From contig NZZF01000049.1 of the NCBI GenBank assembly GCA_002702385.1, forward strand, positions 12,035 to 31,735: DNA of 19,701 bases, written 5' to 3'. The position numbers were made by a program, and so were the translations under genes. Shown here piece by piece: positions 1-7,729 of the stretch (position 1 is its first letter; the number at the start of each line of letters is the position of its first letter). This stretch comes from Flavobacteriaceae bacterium. GTDB taxonomy: Bacteria > Bacteroidota > Bacteroidia > Flavobacteriales > Flavobacteriaceae. The notes beneath the pieces are model-generated. The model was not told the origin of the DNA, searched no databases, and saw only the letters and a list, made by a program, of their open reading frames with translations.

Positions 1-46
1 GGGTTAACTTCTTTAAATGATTTTATATAATCATTTCTAAAAAATC

Positions 47-77
47 TTTGTACAAGAGAAGAAATAATATAAATTTG
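47..77 (+). promoter_or_regulatory. Promoter of tRNA-His (Bacteroidota type)
   Basis: TTTG at 47-50 and TAAATTTG at 70-77 are separated by 19 bp, matching the Bacteroidota primary sigma consensus (TTTG near -33, TAnnTTTG near -7). The predicted transcript would begin around 82-84, about ten bases before the mature tRNA 5' end. Confidence 0.7.
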
Positions 78-92
78 TCGAGCATTTTAAAT

Positions 93-167
93 GGTGGTTG
101 TAGCTCAGTTGGTTAGAGCGCCTGATTGTGGTTCAGGAGGTCGGCGGTTCGAGACCGCTCTTCCACC
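93..167 (+). tRNA. tRNA-His (anticodon GTG)
   Basis: A complete cloverleaf can be folded by eye. The D stem is GCTC/GAGC (103-106/116-119) with GG at 111-112. The anticodon stem is 121-125/133-137, with GTG at 128-130. The variable loop has five bases, and the T loop TTCGAGA is at 148-154 with a five-pair stem that includes one G-T. The extra G at 93 (position -1) opposite the discriminator C at 167 is the histidine identity element. CCA is not encoded. The acceptor stem is odd: 94-100 against 160-166 pairs at five of seven positions, with T-T at 98/162 and 99/161. It has its own promoter and a terminator starting four bases downstream. Charging with histidine is a firm inference from the anticodon and G-1. 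Confidence 0.96.
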
Positions 168-170
168 CAT

Positions 171-196
171 AAACCCCTCTTTGTGAGGGGTTTTTT
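171..196 (+). terminator. Intrinsic terminator after tRNA-His
   Basis: A perfect nine-pair hairpin, AAACCCCTC (171-179) and GAGGGGTTT (185-193), has a five-base loop and runs into a T tract ending at 196. It is the only convincing intrinsic terminator in the window and would end the tRNA transcript. Confidence 0.92.
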
Positions 197-198
197 AA

Positions 199-206
199 TA
201 GATTTG
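199..206 (+). promoter_or_regulatory. -7 element for the DUF418 gene
   Basis: TAGATTTG is an exact TAnnTTTG match placed to start a transcript near 212, ten bases before the DUF418 ATG. The only nearby TTTG (180-183) lies in the terminator loop at 15 bp spacing, shorter than usual, so the -33 part is weak. Confidence 0.45.
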
Positions 207-221
207 TTATAAAGATTAATT

Positions 222-1412
222 ATGTCAAAATCAAACAATAGAATTCATTCAATCGATCTTCTTCGTGGTTTTGCAGTTTTGGGAATTCTTATTATGAATA
301 TTACCAATTTTTCACAGGTTAACATTGCATATATGAATCCCACGATTGCTGCAGGTTTAGAAGGGTATAACCAATATTTTCATTCATTTAATTATATTTT
401 TGCTGACACTCGATTTATGTCAATCTTTTCAATTTTATTTGGTGCTGGTGTAGTTTTATTCACTAGGAATGCAGAAACAAAGGGTAAACTCGCAGGTTTA
501 TTACACTATAAAAGAATGTTTTGGCTTTTGTTGTTTGGTTTTGTCCATGCGTATTTCATTTGGCCAGGAGATATTTTAGTTTCTTATGCCATTTGTGGAT
601 GTTTGATTTTCTTTTTAAGAAAAAAGTCAATTAGAACACTCTTGGTCACGTCAATTATACTTTTTATTATACCCTTAACTTTTAATTTGATGACATATTA
701 CGGAATGACTTCGGATGAACTCAAAAGTACTTTTGCTTTTTTCCACCCAACTTCTGAACAAATTGCTACAGAAATCAAAACCATGCAAGGTTCATTTCTT
801 GAACAAATGCCAATAAGATTGGAATACGCTATTCAGTTTCAAACTCTTGTTTTTTTGATTGAAACATTTTGGCGCACCACATCAATGATGTTATTAGGTA
901 TGATATTGTTTCGAAAAGGTATTTTATCAGCTGATAAATCAATGATATATTATAAAAAGATGATGTTCGCAGGATTTGTACCCGGATTAATAATTTCTTT
1001 AATAGGATTGAATCAAGCGTATGATTATGAATGGTCCGGTGCTTATGTGATGAATATTGGAGCAAATTATAAACTAGTTTCTGGTGTTTTTATGGCATTA
1101 GGCTATATTGGATTGGTAATGTGGTTTTTTAAGAAAGGATTTTTTAAAAACCTTCAAAATCGATTGCAAGCAACAGGAAGAATGGCATTCACTAATTATA
1201 TTGGTATGTCTCTGATTTGTACTCTTATATTTAATGGTCATGGATTAGGTCTTTTTGGTACTTTTGACAGGTTACAACAGTTCCTGGTTGTAATTTCTGT
1301 ATGGGTTTTAATTTTGATTATTTCACCTTTAGTATTAAAAAAATATAGATTTGGACCATTGGAATGGATATGGCGAAAGTTGACTTATTTTTCAAGAGGT
1401 TCCATCGTTTAA
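222..1412 (+). CDS. DUF418 (YeiB-like) integral membrane protein
   Basis: This is a 396-residue polytopic inner-membrane protein with the family's normal length. The N-terminus has the signature IDLLRGFAVLGILIMNI (11-27), followed by the second conserved block FADTRFMSIFSILFGAGV (about 60-77) and GDILVSYAI (116-124). The C-terminal DUF418 domain spans about 230-390. It contains ATGRMAFTNYIGMS (317-330) and the typical ending GPLEWIWRKLTYF (378-390). Roughly eight to ten membrane segments are visible. The family is widespread in bacteria and often described as a putative transporter, but its substrate and role are not established. The ATG at 222 is preferred because the conserved IDLLRG block begins ten residues later and a -7 element lies just upstream. 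The CPXCG gene starts six bases past its stop and is probably cotranscribed. Confidence 0.93.
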   Translation: MSKSNNRIHSIDLLRGFAVLGILIMNITNFSQVNIAYMNPTIAAGLEGYNQYFHSFNYIFADTRFMSIFSILFGAGVVLFTRNAETKGKLAGLLHYKRMFWLLLFGFVHAYFIWPGDILVSYAICGCLIFFLRKKSIRTLLVTSIILFIIPLTFNLMTYYGMTSDELKSTFAFFHPTSEQIATEIKTMQGSFLEQMPIRLEYAIQFQTLVFLIETFWRTTSMMLLGMILFRKGILSADKSMIYYKKMMFAGFVPGLIISLIGLNQAYDYEWSGAYVMNIGANYKLVSGVFMALGYIGLVMWFFKKGFFKNLQNRLQATGRMAFTNYIGMSLICTLIFNGHGLGLFGTFDRLQQFLVVISVWVLILIISPLVLKKYRFGPLEWIWRKLTYFSRGSIV

Positions 1413-1417
1413 TTATT

Positions 1418-1600
1418 ATGATAGAAAAAGAATTTACTTGTCCTTATTGTTGGGAGAATCAAAGTAGATTATTTGATCCATCCATTCAAAATCAAAATTT
1501 TATTGAGGATTGTGAAGTATGTTGTAATCCTATTGAATTTAATTTGGTTACTAACGGTTTAGATGTTATAGATTTATCAGTCAATTTAATAGGTCAATAA
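1418..1600 (+). CDS. CPXCG motif-containing cysteine-rich protein
   Basis: A small 60-residue cytosolic protein begins MIEKEFTCPYCWENQ and carries a second cysteine cluster EDCEVCCNP in mid-protein. CPYC plus CEVC gives four thiolates arranged as a zinc-ribbon-like metal site, with an extra Cys next to the second pair. This matches the small CPXCG family in length, motif order and the conserved E-D-C-E-V-C-C-N-P block. The family has no defined function; structural zinc binding is inferred from the cysteines. The reading frame is open further upstream to 1364, inside the DUF418 gene, but the ATG at 1418 gives the family's usual N-terminus and a five-base gap after the DUF418 stop. No separate promoter is visible. 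Confidence 0.92.
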   Translation: MIEKEFTCPYCWENQSRLFDPSIQNQNFIEDCEVCCNPIEFNLVTNGLDVIDLSVNLIGQ

Positions 1601-1641
1601 CAGAGTCAATTATATTTTTCAATTTGTATATTTAATATACT

Positions 1642-3051
1642 ATGAAAAAAATAACCCTTCTTTTTATTACAATCTTAATTTTTTCTTGCTCAAATGAAAA
1701 TGAAAAACCAAACTTGTTGTTTATACTAGTAGATGATTTAGGCTGGACGGATGTTTCATATAATAAGTCCGATTATTATGAAACTATTCATATAGACAAT
1801 CTAAGTGAAACCAGTATGTTGTTTGATAATGCCTATGCAGCTAGTTCCGTATGTTCACCAACTAGAGCATCAATTATGACTGGAAAGCATCCAGCGCGTG
1901 TTAATATTACTGATTGGATTCCTGGTTTAGACCCAAAAAATAAACCTCTTTTAGGTCCTATAGATAGAAATGAATTACCTCTTGAAGAGACTACTATTGC
2001 AGAGGTTTTAAGAGATAATAATTATTCAACTTTTTATTCTGGTAAATGGCACCTTGGTAGTGAAGGTCATTATCCAGAAGATCAAGGCTTTGATGTTAAT
2101 ATTGGTGGCTTCGAGAAGGGGAGTCCTATGGGAGGGTATTATTCTCCATATAAAAATCCTAGATTAAGTGATGGTCCTGAAGGAGAGTATCTTACAGATA
2201 GACTTACTTTAGAAACAATAGAATTAATTAGAAATAGAGATACTAAAAAGCCTTTTGCTGCATTTTTATCATTCTATAATGTCCATACTCCAATTCAAGA
2301 AAATAAAGAGTTTATTGATTATTATGTTGAAAAATTAAAATCATATGAAAATACTAGTCCTGAAACTGTTAAAGAAGGAGATGCTATAACACTATTAAAT
2401 CAAAGAAATGCTAAGTATGCATCAATGGTACATGCAACAGATTACAATGTTGGTAGGATTATAAATTTTTTAAAAGACAATAATCTATATGAAAATACTC
2501 TGATCGTATTCACCTCTGATAATGGCGGTCTTTCAACTCAAAGAAGAGTAGCACCAACTTCAGTTTTTCCATTAAGGGCAGGTAAAGGATGGTTGTATGA
2601 AGGTGGAATTAGAATACCACAATTAATTAAACTGCCAAAACAAATAAATAAGGAAATAATTTCAGAACCAGTAGTTTCATATGACCTTTTTCCAACAATA
2701 GCTAATGTTCTGAATCTAAATCATAGTGTTAGTGATATTGACGGAGTAGATTTAACAAACTTATTTGTAAAAAAAGATATTGAAAGAGATTTTATTTTTT
2801 GGCATTTTCCACACTATCATGGTAGTATGTGGAAACCTGGATCTGCTTTAAGAAATAATGATTGGAAATTAGTTGAATTACATGAAGAAAATAAGGTAGA
2901 GCTATATAATTTAAAAGATGACTTAAGTGAAACTATTGATGTTTCAAATAAATTTCCTGAAATCACTTCCAGATTGGTTAATAAATTAAATGATATTAAA
3001 ATAGATCTTGGCGCTAATAAAGCAACTCTTAATGAGAATTATAATAATTAG
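1642..3051 (+). CDS. Formylglycine-dependent sulfatase lipoprotein
   Basis: A 469-residue type I sulfatase (alkaline-phosphatase fold) that would hydrolyse sulfate esters. The N-terminus is a lipoprotein signal with lipobox IFSC, so Cys16 would be lipidated. The acidic, Asn-rich stretch after it (SNENEK) resembles Bacteroidota surface-export signals, although that is only suggestive. Cys71 in CSPTR is the residue oxidised to formylglycine. Calcium and sulfate ligands are recognisable: D31-D32, K135 and H137 in GKWHLG, H215 in VHTP, D293-N294 in SDNG, and K315 in GKGW. The middle region (GHYPEDQGFDVNIGG, then EGEYLTDRLT) recalls SulfAtlas S1_16-like enzymes acting on marine galactans, but that subfamily call is from memory. 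It is followed nine bases later by the GHL10 gene, probably as one transcript. The maturase that makes formylglycine is not in the window. Confidence 0.95.
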   Translation: MKKITLLFITILIFSCSNENEKPNLLFILVDDLGWTDVSYNKSDYYETIHIDNLSETSMLFDNAYAASSVCSPTRASIMTGKHPARVNITDWIPGLDPKNKPLLGPIDRNELPLEETTIAEVLRDNNYSTFYSGKWHLGSEGHYPEDQGFDVNIGGFEKGSPMGGYYSPYKNPRLSDGPEGEYLTDRLTLETIELIRNRDTKKPFAAFLSFYNVHTPIQENKEFIDYYVEKLKSYENTSPETVKEGDAITLLNQRNAKYASMVHATDYNVGRIINFLKDNNLYENTLIVFTSDNGGLSTQRRVAPTSVFPLRAGKGWLYEGGIRIPQLIKLPKQINKEIISEPVVSYDLFPTIANVLNLNHSVSDIDGVDLTNLFVKKDIERDFIFWHFPHYHGSMWKPGSALRNNDWKLVELHEENKVELYNLKDDLSETIDVSNKFPEITSRLVNKLNDIKIDLGANKATLNENYNN

Positions 3052-3060
3052 TTACAAAGC

Positions 3061-4215
3061 ATGTTGGCGAAAAAATATATAATTATTTTATTACTAATAT
3101 TAATCAATTTTTCTTACGCTCAGCAGGATGAATTTAGAGCAGTATGGGTTGCTAGCGTTGCTAACATATCCTGGCCCTCAAAACCTGGTTTAAGTTCTCA
3201 AGAACAACAGTCAGAAGCTATTGAAATCATTAAAAACGTAAAAGAAGCAAATTTAAACACTATAATATTACAAGTTAGGCCTCAAGCAGATGCGTTATAC
3301 GAAAGTAAAATTGAACCATGGTCATATTTTTTAACTGGCGAAAGTGGTTTGCCACCAAGCCCTTATTACGATCCTTTAATATTTTGGATTGAAGAATGTA
3401 AAAAACATCAAATTAAAATTCATGCTTGGTTAAATCCTTACAGAGTTCATCATCCAACAAACAAATCAATTAATGAGTCAAGTGTCTTAAATCAAAAAAA
3501 AGAATATGTTTTAAAATTAAAGAATGATTATTATTGGTTTGATCCGTCATTAAAAGATGTTATGAATCATTCTTTAAATGTTGTTAAAGATATTGTTACA
3601 AGATATGATATTGACGGAATTCATTTTGATGATTATTTCTATCCATATCCTTCTTACAATGATGGTGATGATTTTCCAGACGAAAAGTCATGGATTTTAT
3701 CTAAAAAATCTCCATTAATCAATAATAAAAACAATTGGAGAAGAAATAGTGTAAATAAGTTTATAAGGTTAGTAAACAAAGAAATAAAAAAGATTAAACC
3801 AAATGTTATGTTTGGAATTAGTCCCTTTGGAATTTGGAGACCAAATAATCCAAGAATTGCAACAACTACTTTTGATCAATATGATATGTTATTTGCAGAT
3901 GCAAGAAAATGGATAAGGAGGGGTTGGGCTGATTATTTTTCTCCTCAATTATATTGGGCTATTGATAATCCCAAATATAGTTTTCCTGTATTATTAGATT
4001 GGTGGAAATCGAATAATAAAAAAAATAAATTTCTCTGGCCTGGAATAAGATTAAGTAATTATAAAAATGAAAATCAAATAAAAGAAATTACTAATCAAAT
4101 CATGATTATGAGGTCAATTGTTAAAAAAAATCCTGGAATCGTTTTTTGGAGTTATAATGATCTAAAAAACAACCCAGGAATTTCTAAAGTTTTGAAAGAA
4201 AATTACTTTAAGTAA
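3061..4215 (+). CDS. Secreted GHL10-family (YddW/DigH-like) glycoside hydrolase
   Basis: A 384-residue exported protein. The signal peptide occupies 1-20, ending SYA before QQDEF, so it is a type I rather than lipoprotein signal. The GHL10 (formerly DUF187) TIM-barrel starts directly with EFRAVWVASVANISWPS. Conserved stretches include NTIILQVRPQADALY (66-80), HAWLNPYRVH (121-130), YDIDGIHFDDYFYPYP (182-197, with the likely catalytic acids), FGISPFGIWR (251-260) and FSPQLYW (293-299). In E. coli the related YddW/DigH acts on peptidoglycan strands lacking stem peptides. The same substrate class is plausible here, but the sulfatase neighbour makes another glycan possible. The stop codon abuts the stop of the opposing M28 gene with no spacer and no terminator. 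Confidence 0.92.
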   Translation: MLAKKYIIILLLILINFSYAQQDEFRAVWVASVANISWPSKPGLSSQEQQSEAIEIIKNVKEANLNTIILQVRPQADALYESKIEPWSYFLTGESGLPPSPYYDPLIFWIEECKKHQIKIHAWLNPYRVHHPTNKSINESSVLNQKKEYVLKLKNDYYWFDPSLKDVMNHSLNVVKDIVTRYDIDGIHFDDYFYPYPSYNDGDDFPDEKSWILSKKSPLINNKNNWRRNSVNKFIRLVNKEIKKIKPNVMFGISPFGIWRPNNPRIATTTFDQYDMLFADARKWIRRGWADYFSPQLYWAIDNPKYSFPVLLDWWKSNNKKNKFLWPGIRLSNYKNENQIKEITNQIMIMRSIVKKNPGIVFWSYNDLKNNPGISKVLKENYFK

Positions 4216-5493
4216 TTATTCTTTATTCAAGAAAACTTCGTAAGGTCCTTGTTTAAATTTGACTTTATTCTCAGCAGGATTAAATTCTAAATCAACACTT
4301 GCTTCTTGAAGTTTAAATTTATGTCTTTCAACAGCCTCAAGGTCAAATGAACCTTGACCAGAAATATCAATATTCAATTTACCATCATTGTTTGTGAAAA
4401 CAAATTTCAATGGGAATCCTTCTGCACCATATGTTCCTAAATAAGAATCCATATCTTCATTAGTCACATTATAAACTATTTTTTCAGGTTTAGGATCAAC
4501 TACAATTCTTTTATCTCTATTAGCAATATTCCATGCTGTATAAAAAATTAATTGAGCTCTCATTTCTAACAAATCATAATTTATTTTATCAGGTGTATCT
4601 GTTGGTTGATGATAATCAGCATGAGTTCCTGAAAAATAAAATATAATTGGGATTCCATATTTTGCAAAATTATAATGATCGCTTCTGTAATAGAATCTGT
4701 TAGGGTCGTCTTTATCATTGAATCTATAATCTAAATCAATGTTAATAGTTTCAGCATTAGTTTGTTCTGAAAGATTATGAAGATCTTGACTATCATGATT
4801 AGAACCAATAATATAAACATATTCCCTGTTTTTCTTTTCTCTAGTAGGATCTATTCTCCCAATCATATCGATATTAAGGTTAGTAACAGTGTTTTCTAAT
4901 GGATAAATAGGGTTATCCGAATAATATTTAGATCCTAATAAACCTTTTTCTTCACCAGTTACATGCAAGAAAACAACACTTCTTTTAGGTCCTTTTCCTT
5001 TATCAGAAGCTTTCTTAAAAGCTTCGGCAATTTCAAGTAGTGCAACAGTTCCTGATCCATCATCATCAGCTCCATTATATATTTTTCCATCTCTCTGACC
5101 AACATGATCAAGGTGAGCAGTTATTACAACGTATTCATCAGGTTTTTCAGTTCCTCTTATTATAGCAATAACATTTTCAGTTTCAACCTCTCCAACATTT
5201 CCTCTTCTTATATTTAGTTTTATTTTTTGAAGGAAACTTCCATTATTTCCAGCTTCTATTCCAGCATCTTTATAGAATTTTACCAAGTATTCTATTGCTT
5301 TATCTTCTCCTTCTGTTCCAGTATCTCTACCTTCAAATTCATCAGATGCATAAATATAAAGATGATTTTTTAGGTCTTTTTCGGTAATTGTTTTACCAAA
5401 TTTTTTCGCCTTAACTTCAGATGTATAAGAGTATTGGGCAAATGAATTAATACTAAAAAATAGTAGTAATATATAAGTTAAAATAGTTTTCAT
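4216..5493 (-). CDS. Exported M28-family zinc metallopeptidase
   Basis: A 425-residue protein with a signal peptide ending SFA-Q (about residue 19). The M28 core has the co-catalytic zinc set: H127 in TAHLDH, bridging D144 in NGADDDGSG, catalytic E181 and ligand E182 in TGEEKGLLGS, D209 in NIDMIGR and H295 in DYHQPTDT. The family contains aminopeptidases and carboxypeptidases acting outside the cytoplasm, so peptide scavenging is the likely role. A separate beta-rich C-terminal region (about 345-425, from YLGTYG) resembles the DUF3471-type appendage and is probably accessory. The start is the ATG followed by a textbook signal peptide. It is divergent from the second sulfatase gene and convergent with GHL10. 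It lies between two sulfatase genes on the other strand, so it is probably an independent transcription unit. Confidence 0.94.
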   Translation of the reverse strand: MKTILTYILLLFFSINSFAQYSYTSEVKAKKFGKTITEKDLKNHLYIYASDEFEGRDTGTEGEDKAIEYLVKFYKDAGIEAGNNGSFLQKIKLNIRRGNVGEVETENVIAIIRGTEKPDEYVVITAHLDHVGQRDGKIYNGADDDGSGTVALLEIAEAFKKASDKGKGPKRSVVFLHVTGEEKGLLGSKYYSDNPIYPLENTVTNLNIDMIGRIDPTREKKNREYVYIIGSNHDSQDLHNLSEQTNAETINIDLDYRFNDKDDPNRFYYRSDHYNFAKYGIPIIFYFSGTHADYHQPTDTPDKINYDLLEMRAQLIFYTAWNIANRDKRIVVDPKPEKIVYNVTNEDMDSYLGTYGAEGFPLKFVFTNNDGKLNIDISGQGSFDLEAVERHKFKLQEASVDLEFNPAENKVKFKQGPYEVFLNKE

Positions 5494-5503
5494 TTTTTTT
5501 GAT

Positions 5504-5535
5504 TTTGGTCGTTAAATATAGAATAATTAAATTTA
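5504..5535 (+). promoter_or_regulatory. Possible promoter of the second sulfatase gene
   Basis: TTTG at 5504-5507 and TAAATTTA at 5528-5535 (seven of eight to TAnnTTTG) are 20 bp apart. The implied start near 5541 would give a short leader before a TTG start at 5556, which fits the proposed lipoprotein start. One base deviates and the region is AT-rich, so chance is possible. Confidence 0.38.
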
Positions 5536-5547
5536 ATTGTAATCAAA
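5513..5547 (-). promoter_or_regulatory. Possible promoter of the M28 peptidase gene
   Basis: On the minus strand TTTG (5544-5547) and TATATTTA (5513-5520, seven of eight to consensus) are 23 bp apart, with the ATG at 5493. It overlaps the opposing sulfatase promoter, so the two could interfere if both are real. Confidence 0.35.
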
Positions 5548-5555
5548 GTATAATT

Positions 5556-6968
5556 TTGAAATCATTTTTAAAGAAATTTCTTCTATTTATAATTTTATTT
5601 AATTTTTATTCATGTTCTCAGAACGAAAAAGATGATTATAATTTTATAATTGTTTTTGTCGATGATATGGGATATGGTGATGTTGGGTCTTATGGTCATC
5701 CAACAATAAAAACACCTAATCTTGATCTGATGTCAAATGAAGGGCAAAAATGGACTCAGTTTTATTCTGCTTCAAGTGTATGTACTCCCAGTAGAGCTGC
5801 ACTGATGACGGGAAGATTACCTATAAGAAATGGAATGATAGGGGAAAGGTCAAGAGTTTTATTTCCTAACTCTGACTTTGGTTTACCTGCTTCAGAACTT
5901 ACAATTGCTGAGAAGTTAAAAGAAAATGGTTACAAAACAGCAGCTATTGGAAAATGGCATTTAGGTCATAAGAAACAATATTTGCCATTAAATAATGGAT
6001 TTGATTATTATTATGGTATTCCATATTCAAATGATATGAATAAAATAAATAATAATCCATATTGGTCTGAATATGAAAGGGAAGAGTTGAATTCAAATAG
6101 TTATAATGTCCCTTTAATAGAAAACTTTGAAATAATTGAAAGACCTGTTGATCAAACAACTATTACAAAAAGATATTCCGAAAAAGTTGCCGAATATATT
6201 CGAAAATATAAGAATGATAAATTCTTTATTTACTTAGCACATAGCTTACCTCACATACCTTTGTATGCTTCAAATGATTTTTTAGGAAAAAGTAAAAATG
6301 GTTTATATGGAGATGTTATTGAAGAAATTGATTATGGTATGGGAATAATTATTAATGAATTAAAGAAACATAATCTTGATAAAAATACAATCGTTGTATT
6401 TACATCTGATAATGGTCCATGGCTTCCTTATAAAAATCATGGAGGATCTGCAGGTTTGTTAAGAGAGGGTAAGGGAATGACATGGGAAGGTGGTCATAGA
6501 GTACCTGGAATTTTTTGGGGAGCTGATATTAAACCAGGTGTAGTTGATGAAATTGGGTCTACAATGGATCTATTTCCAACATTTCTTGATTTATCTAATT
6601 CGAGTAAAGTGGTGGATAGAGTAATTGATGGTGTAAATATTAATGAAACTTTATTTGATCATGCACCAAGTAAAAGAAATAAAATAATTTTTTATCGTGA
6701 AAGAGAAATTTATGCAATTCGATATGGTGAATATAAAGCTCATTTTATAATTAAAGGCGCTTACAATTATCCGAAGGGGAGTAATAAAAAAATTGTTTTA
6801 GAAGAACCGCTTTTATTCAATCTAAATATTGATCCATCTGAAAAACATAATATTGCAGATAAGTTTCCAGAAAAAGTAGAAGAAATAAAAAAAATAGCTA
6901 TTGATCACCTAAATAGTTTTGAGCCTCCTGAGAGTGTTTTAGATTATAGAAATAGTGAAGAGTTTTAG
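5556..6968 (+). CDS. Second formylglycine-dependent sulfatase lipoprotein (arylsulfatase A-like)
   Basis: With the TTG at 5556 as start, this is a 470-residue type I sulfatase. The N-terminus is then a compact lipoprotein signal with lipobox FYSC (Cys20), followed by SQNEKDD, whose acidic residues are suggestive of surface export. The frame stays open upstream to another TTG at 5499, but that would put a polar 19-residue extension before the signal, and there is no ATG in frame before the mature domain. Active-site residues from the TTG start: D36-D37, formylglycine Cys76 in CTPSR, K133 and H135 in GKWHLG, H229, D285-N286 in SDNGPW and K306 in GKGMTWEGG. The block MTGRLPIRNGM plus the ending PLLFNLNIDPSEKHNIA is typical of arylsulfatase A/GALNS-like enzymes. 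The natural substrate cannot be read from sequence. It overlaps the opposing DUF3050 gene by four bases. Confidence 0.93.
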   Translation: MKSFLKKFLLFIILFNFYSCSQNEKDDYNFIIVFVDDMGYGDVGSYGHPTIKTPNLDLMSNEGQKWTQFYSASSVCTPSRAALMTGRLPIRNGMIGERSRVLFPNSDFGLPASELTIAEKLKENGYKTAAIGKWHLGHKKQYLPLNNGFDYYYGIPYSNDMNKINNNPYWSEYEREELNSNSYNVPLIENFEIIERPVDQTTITKRYSEKVAEYIRKYKNDKFFIYLAHSLPHIPLYASNDFLGKSKNGLYGDVIEEIDYGMGIIINELKKHNLDKNTIVVFTSDNGPWLPYKNHGGSAGLLREGKGMTWEGGHRVPGIFWGADIKPGVVDEIGSTMDLFPTFLDLSNSSKVVDRVIDGVNINETLFDHAPSKRNKIIFYREREIYAIRYGEYKAHFIIKGAYNYPKGSNKKIVLEEPLLFNLNIDPSEKHNIADKFPEKVEEIKKIAIDHLNSFEPPESVLDYRNSEEF

Positions 6969-7729
6969 TTTAAGTTACTTTCAATATAATCCCATAATTT
7001 TATCCTCATTTCTAGAGCTTTTTTAGACATTGCTGTAGCTTCTTTCCATTTTTCATCATCATCTTTACAAAGTTCAGAAATCATTTGAAGAGCCATCGGA
7101 CCATGTTCATCTCCATCCATTTCAATATGTCTTTCCAAATAATAAAGAAGATCTCCGATTTTTGTTTCGTTGTTTTCATTTAAAGTCTTAACAATATTAA
7201 TAAACATATCAGGAATTAAATCTTCTCTTCCAAAAGTAAATACACTAGCAATAATATGTGGTTTGTTGGATTCTATCGTGTCAAATGTAAAATTTAAAAA
7301 ATCACTTATACCATTAGGGATTGAACATTTTTCAATAGCTTTTATATGAGATTTAGTTTCAATAATTTCATTAACAAATTGATGTATTTTACTTGTGTCA
7401 GAACCAATTTTATTCATTGATTCAACATATAGTTCAAAATGACTAACTGGATTATTGTTTTGATCGATATCACTTTCTTCACCTAAAACTATTTCATTTA
7501 TTAATCTTCTTGAAACTTTATCTTTTGTAGGATACCATGGAGTTTCAACACAGGTTAAATTTTTTTGAAGAGATTTCGCGAGTGACATAAAGTCCCAAAC
7601 TGCAAAAACATGAATTTCCATAAACTTTGAAATCGATTTAATATCATTTAATTTACCATAAATTGAGTGTTTAAGTAAGGAATTTCTTGTTTCAGATATC
7701 TCAGAAAGTAAGTTGTCAATTTTGTTCAT
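6965..7729 (-). CDS. DUF3050 family protein
   Basis: A 254-residue soluble, mostly helical protein without a signal peptide. It carries the conserved DUF3050 blocks: FMEIHVFAVWDFMSLAKSLQ (37-56), WYPT (65-68), INEIVLGEESD (77-87), SHFELYVESM (96-105) and LERHIEMDGDEHGP (198-211). The regularly placed His and acidic residues, especially E-x-H-x-E-x-D-x-D-E-H at 199-209, look like a metal site. I recall the family as having a heme-oxygenase-like fold, so an iron-dependent oxidase role is possible but unproven. It is convergent with the second sulfatase (stop codons overlap) and divergent from the LysE gene across 52 bp in which I see no convincing promoter. I cannot assign a pathway. Confidence 0.88.
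   Translation of the reverse strand: MNKIDNLLSEISETRNSLLKHSIYGKLNDIKSISKFMEIHVFAVWDFMSLAKSLQKNLTCVETPWYPTKDKVSRRLINEIVLGEESDIDQNNNPVSHFELYVESMNKIGSDTSKIHQFVNEIIETKSHIKAIEKCSIPNGISDFLNFTFDTIESNKPHIIASVFTFGREDLIPDMFINIVKTLNENNETKIGDLLYYLERHIEMDGDEHGPMALQMISELCKDDDEKWKEATAMSKKALEMRIKLWDYIESNLN

Noticed and set aside
15..36. Inverted repeat AAATGATT / AATCATTT upstream of the tRNA promoter
   Set aside because: The hairpin is AT-only apart from one pair per arm and has no T tract on either strand, so it is not a convincing terminator. The gene it might follow is outside the window.
829..1065. Minus-strand open frame inside DUF418, and similar antisense frames at 5944-6159, 12104-12352, 16221-16574 and 17741-17938
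   Set aside because: All lie within well-supported genes on the other strand and show no domain, signal or promoter. Their composition is what the complement of the real gene would give.
1364..1417. Upstream extension of the CPXCG reading frame into the DUF418 gene
   Set aside because: It would add 18 residues not typical of the family and overlap DUF418 by about 49 bases; the ATG at 1418 gives the standard family N-terminus.
1626..1640. Inverted repeat GTATATT-T-AATATAC directly before the first sulfatase ATG
   Set aside because: It is built entirely of alternating A/T except the end pair, in a very AT-rich spacer, and has no promoter or operator context to support it.
5551..5558. Exact TAATTTTG (-7-like) match at the second sulfatase start
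   Set aside because: Transcription from it would begin after the TTG start and leave the protein without its signal peptide; it also lacks a spaced -33 element. Probably a chance match in AT-rich DNA.
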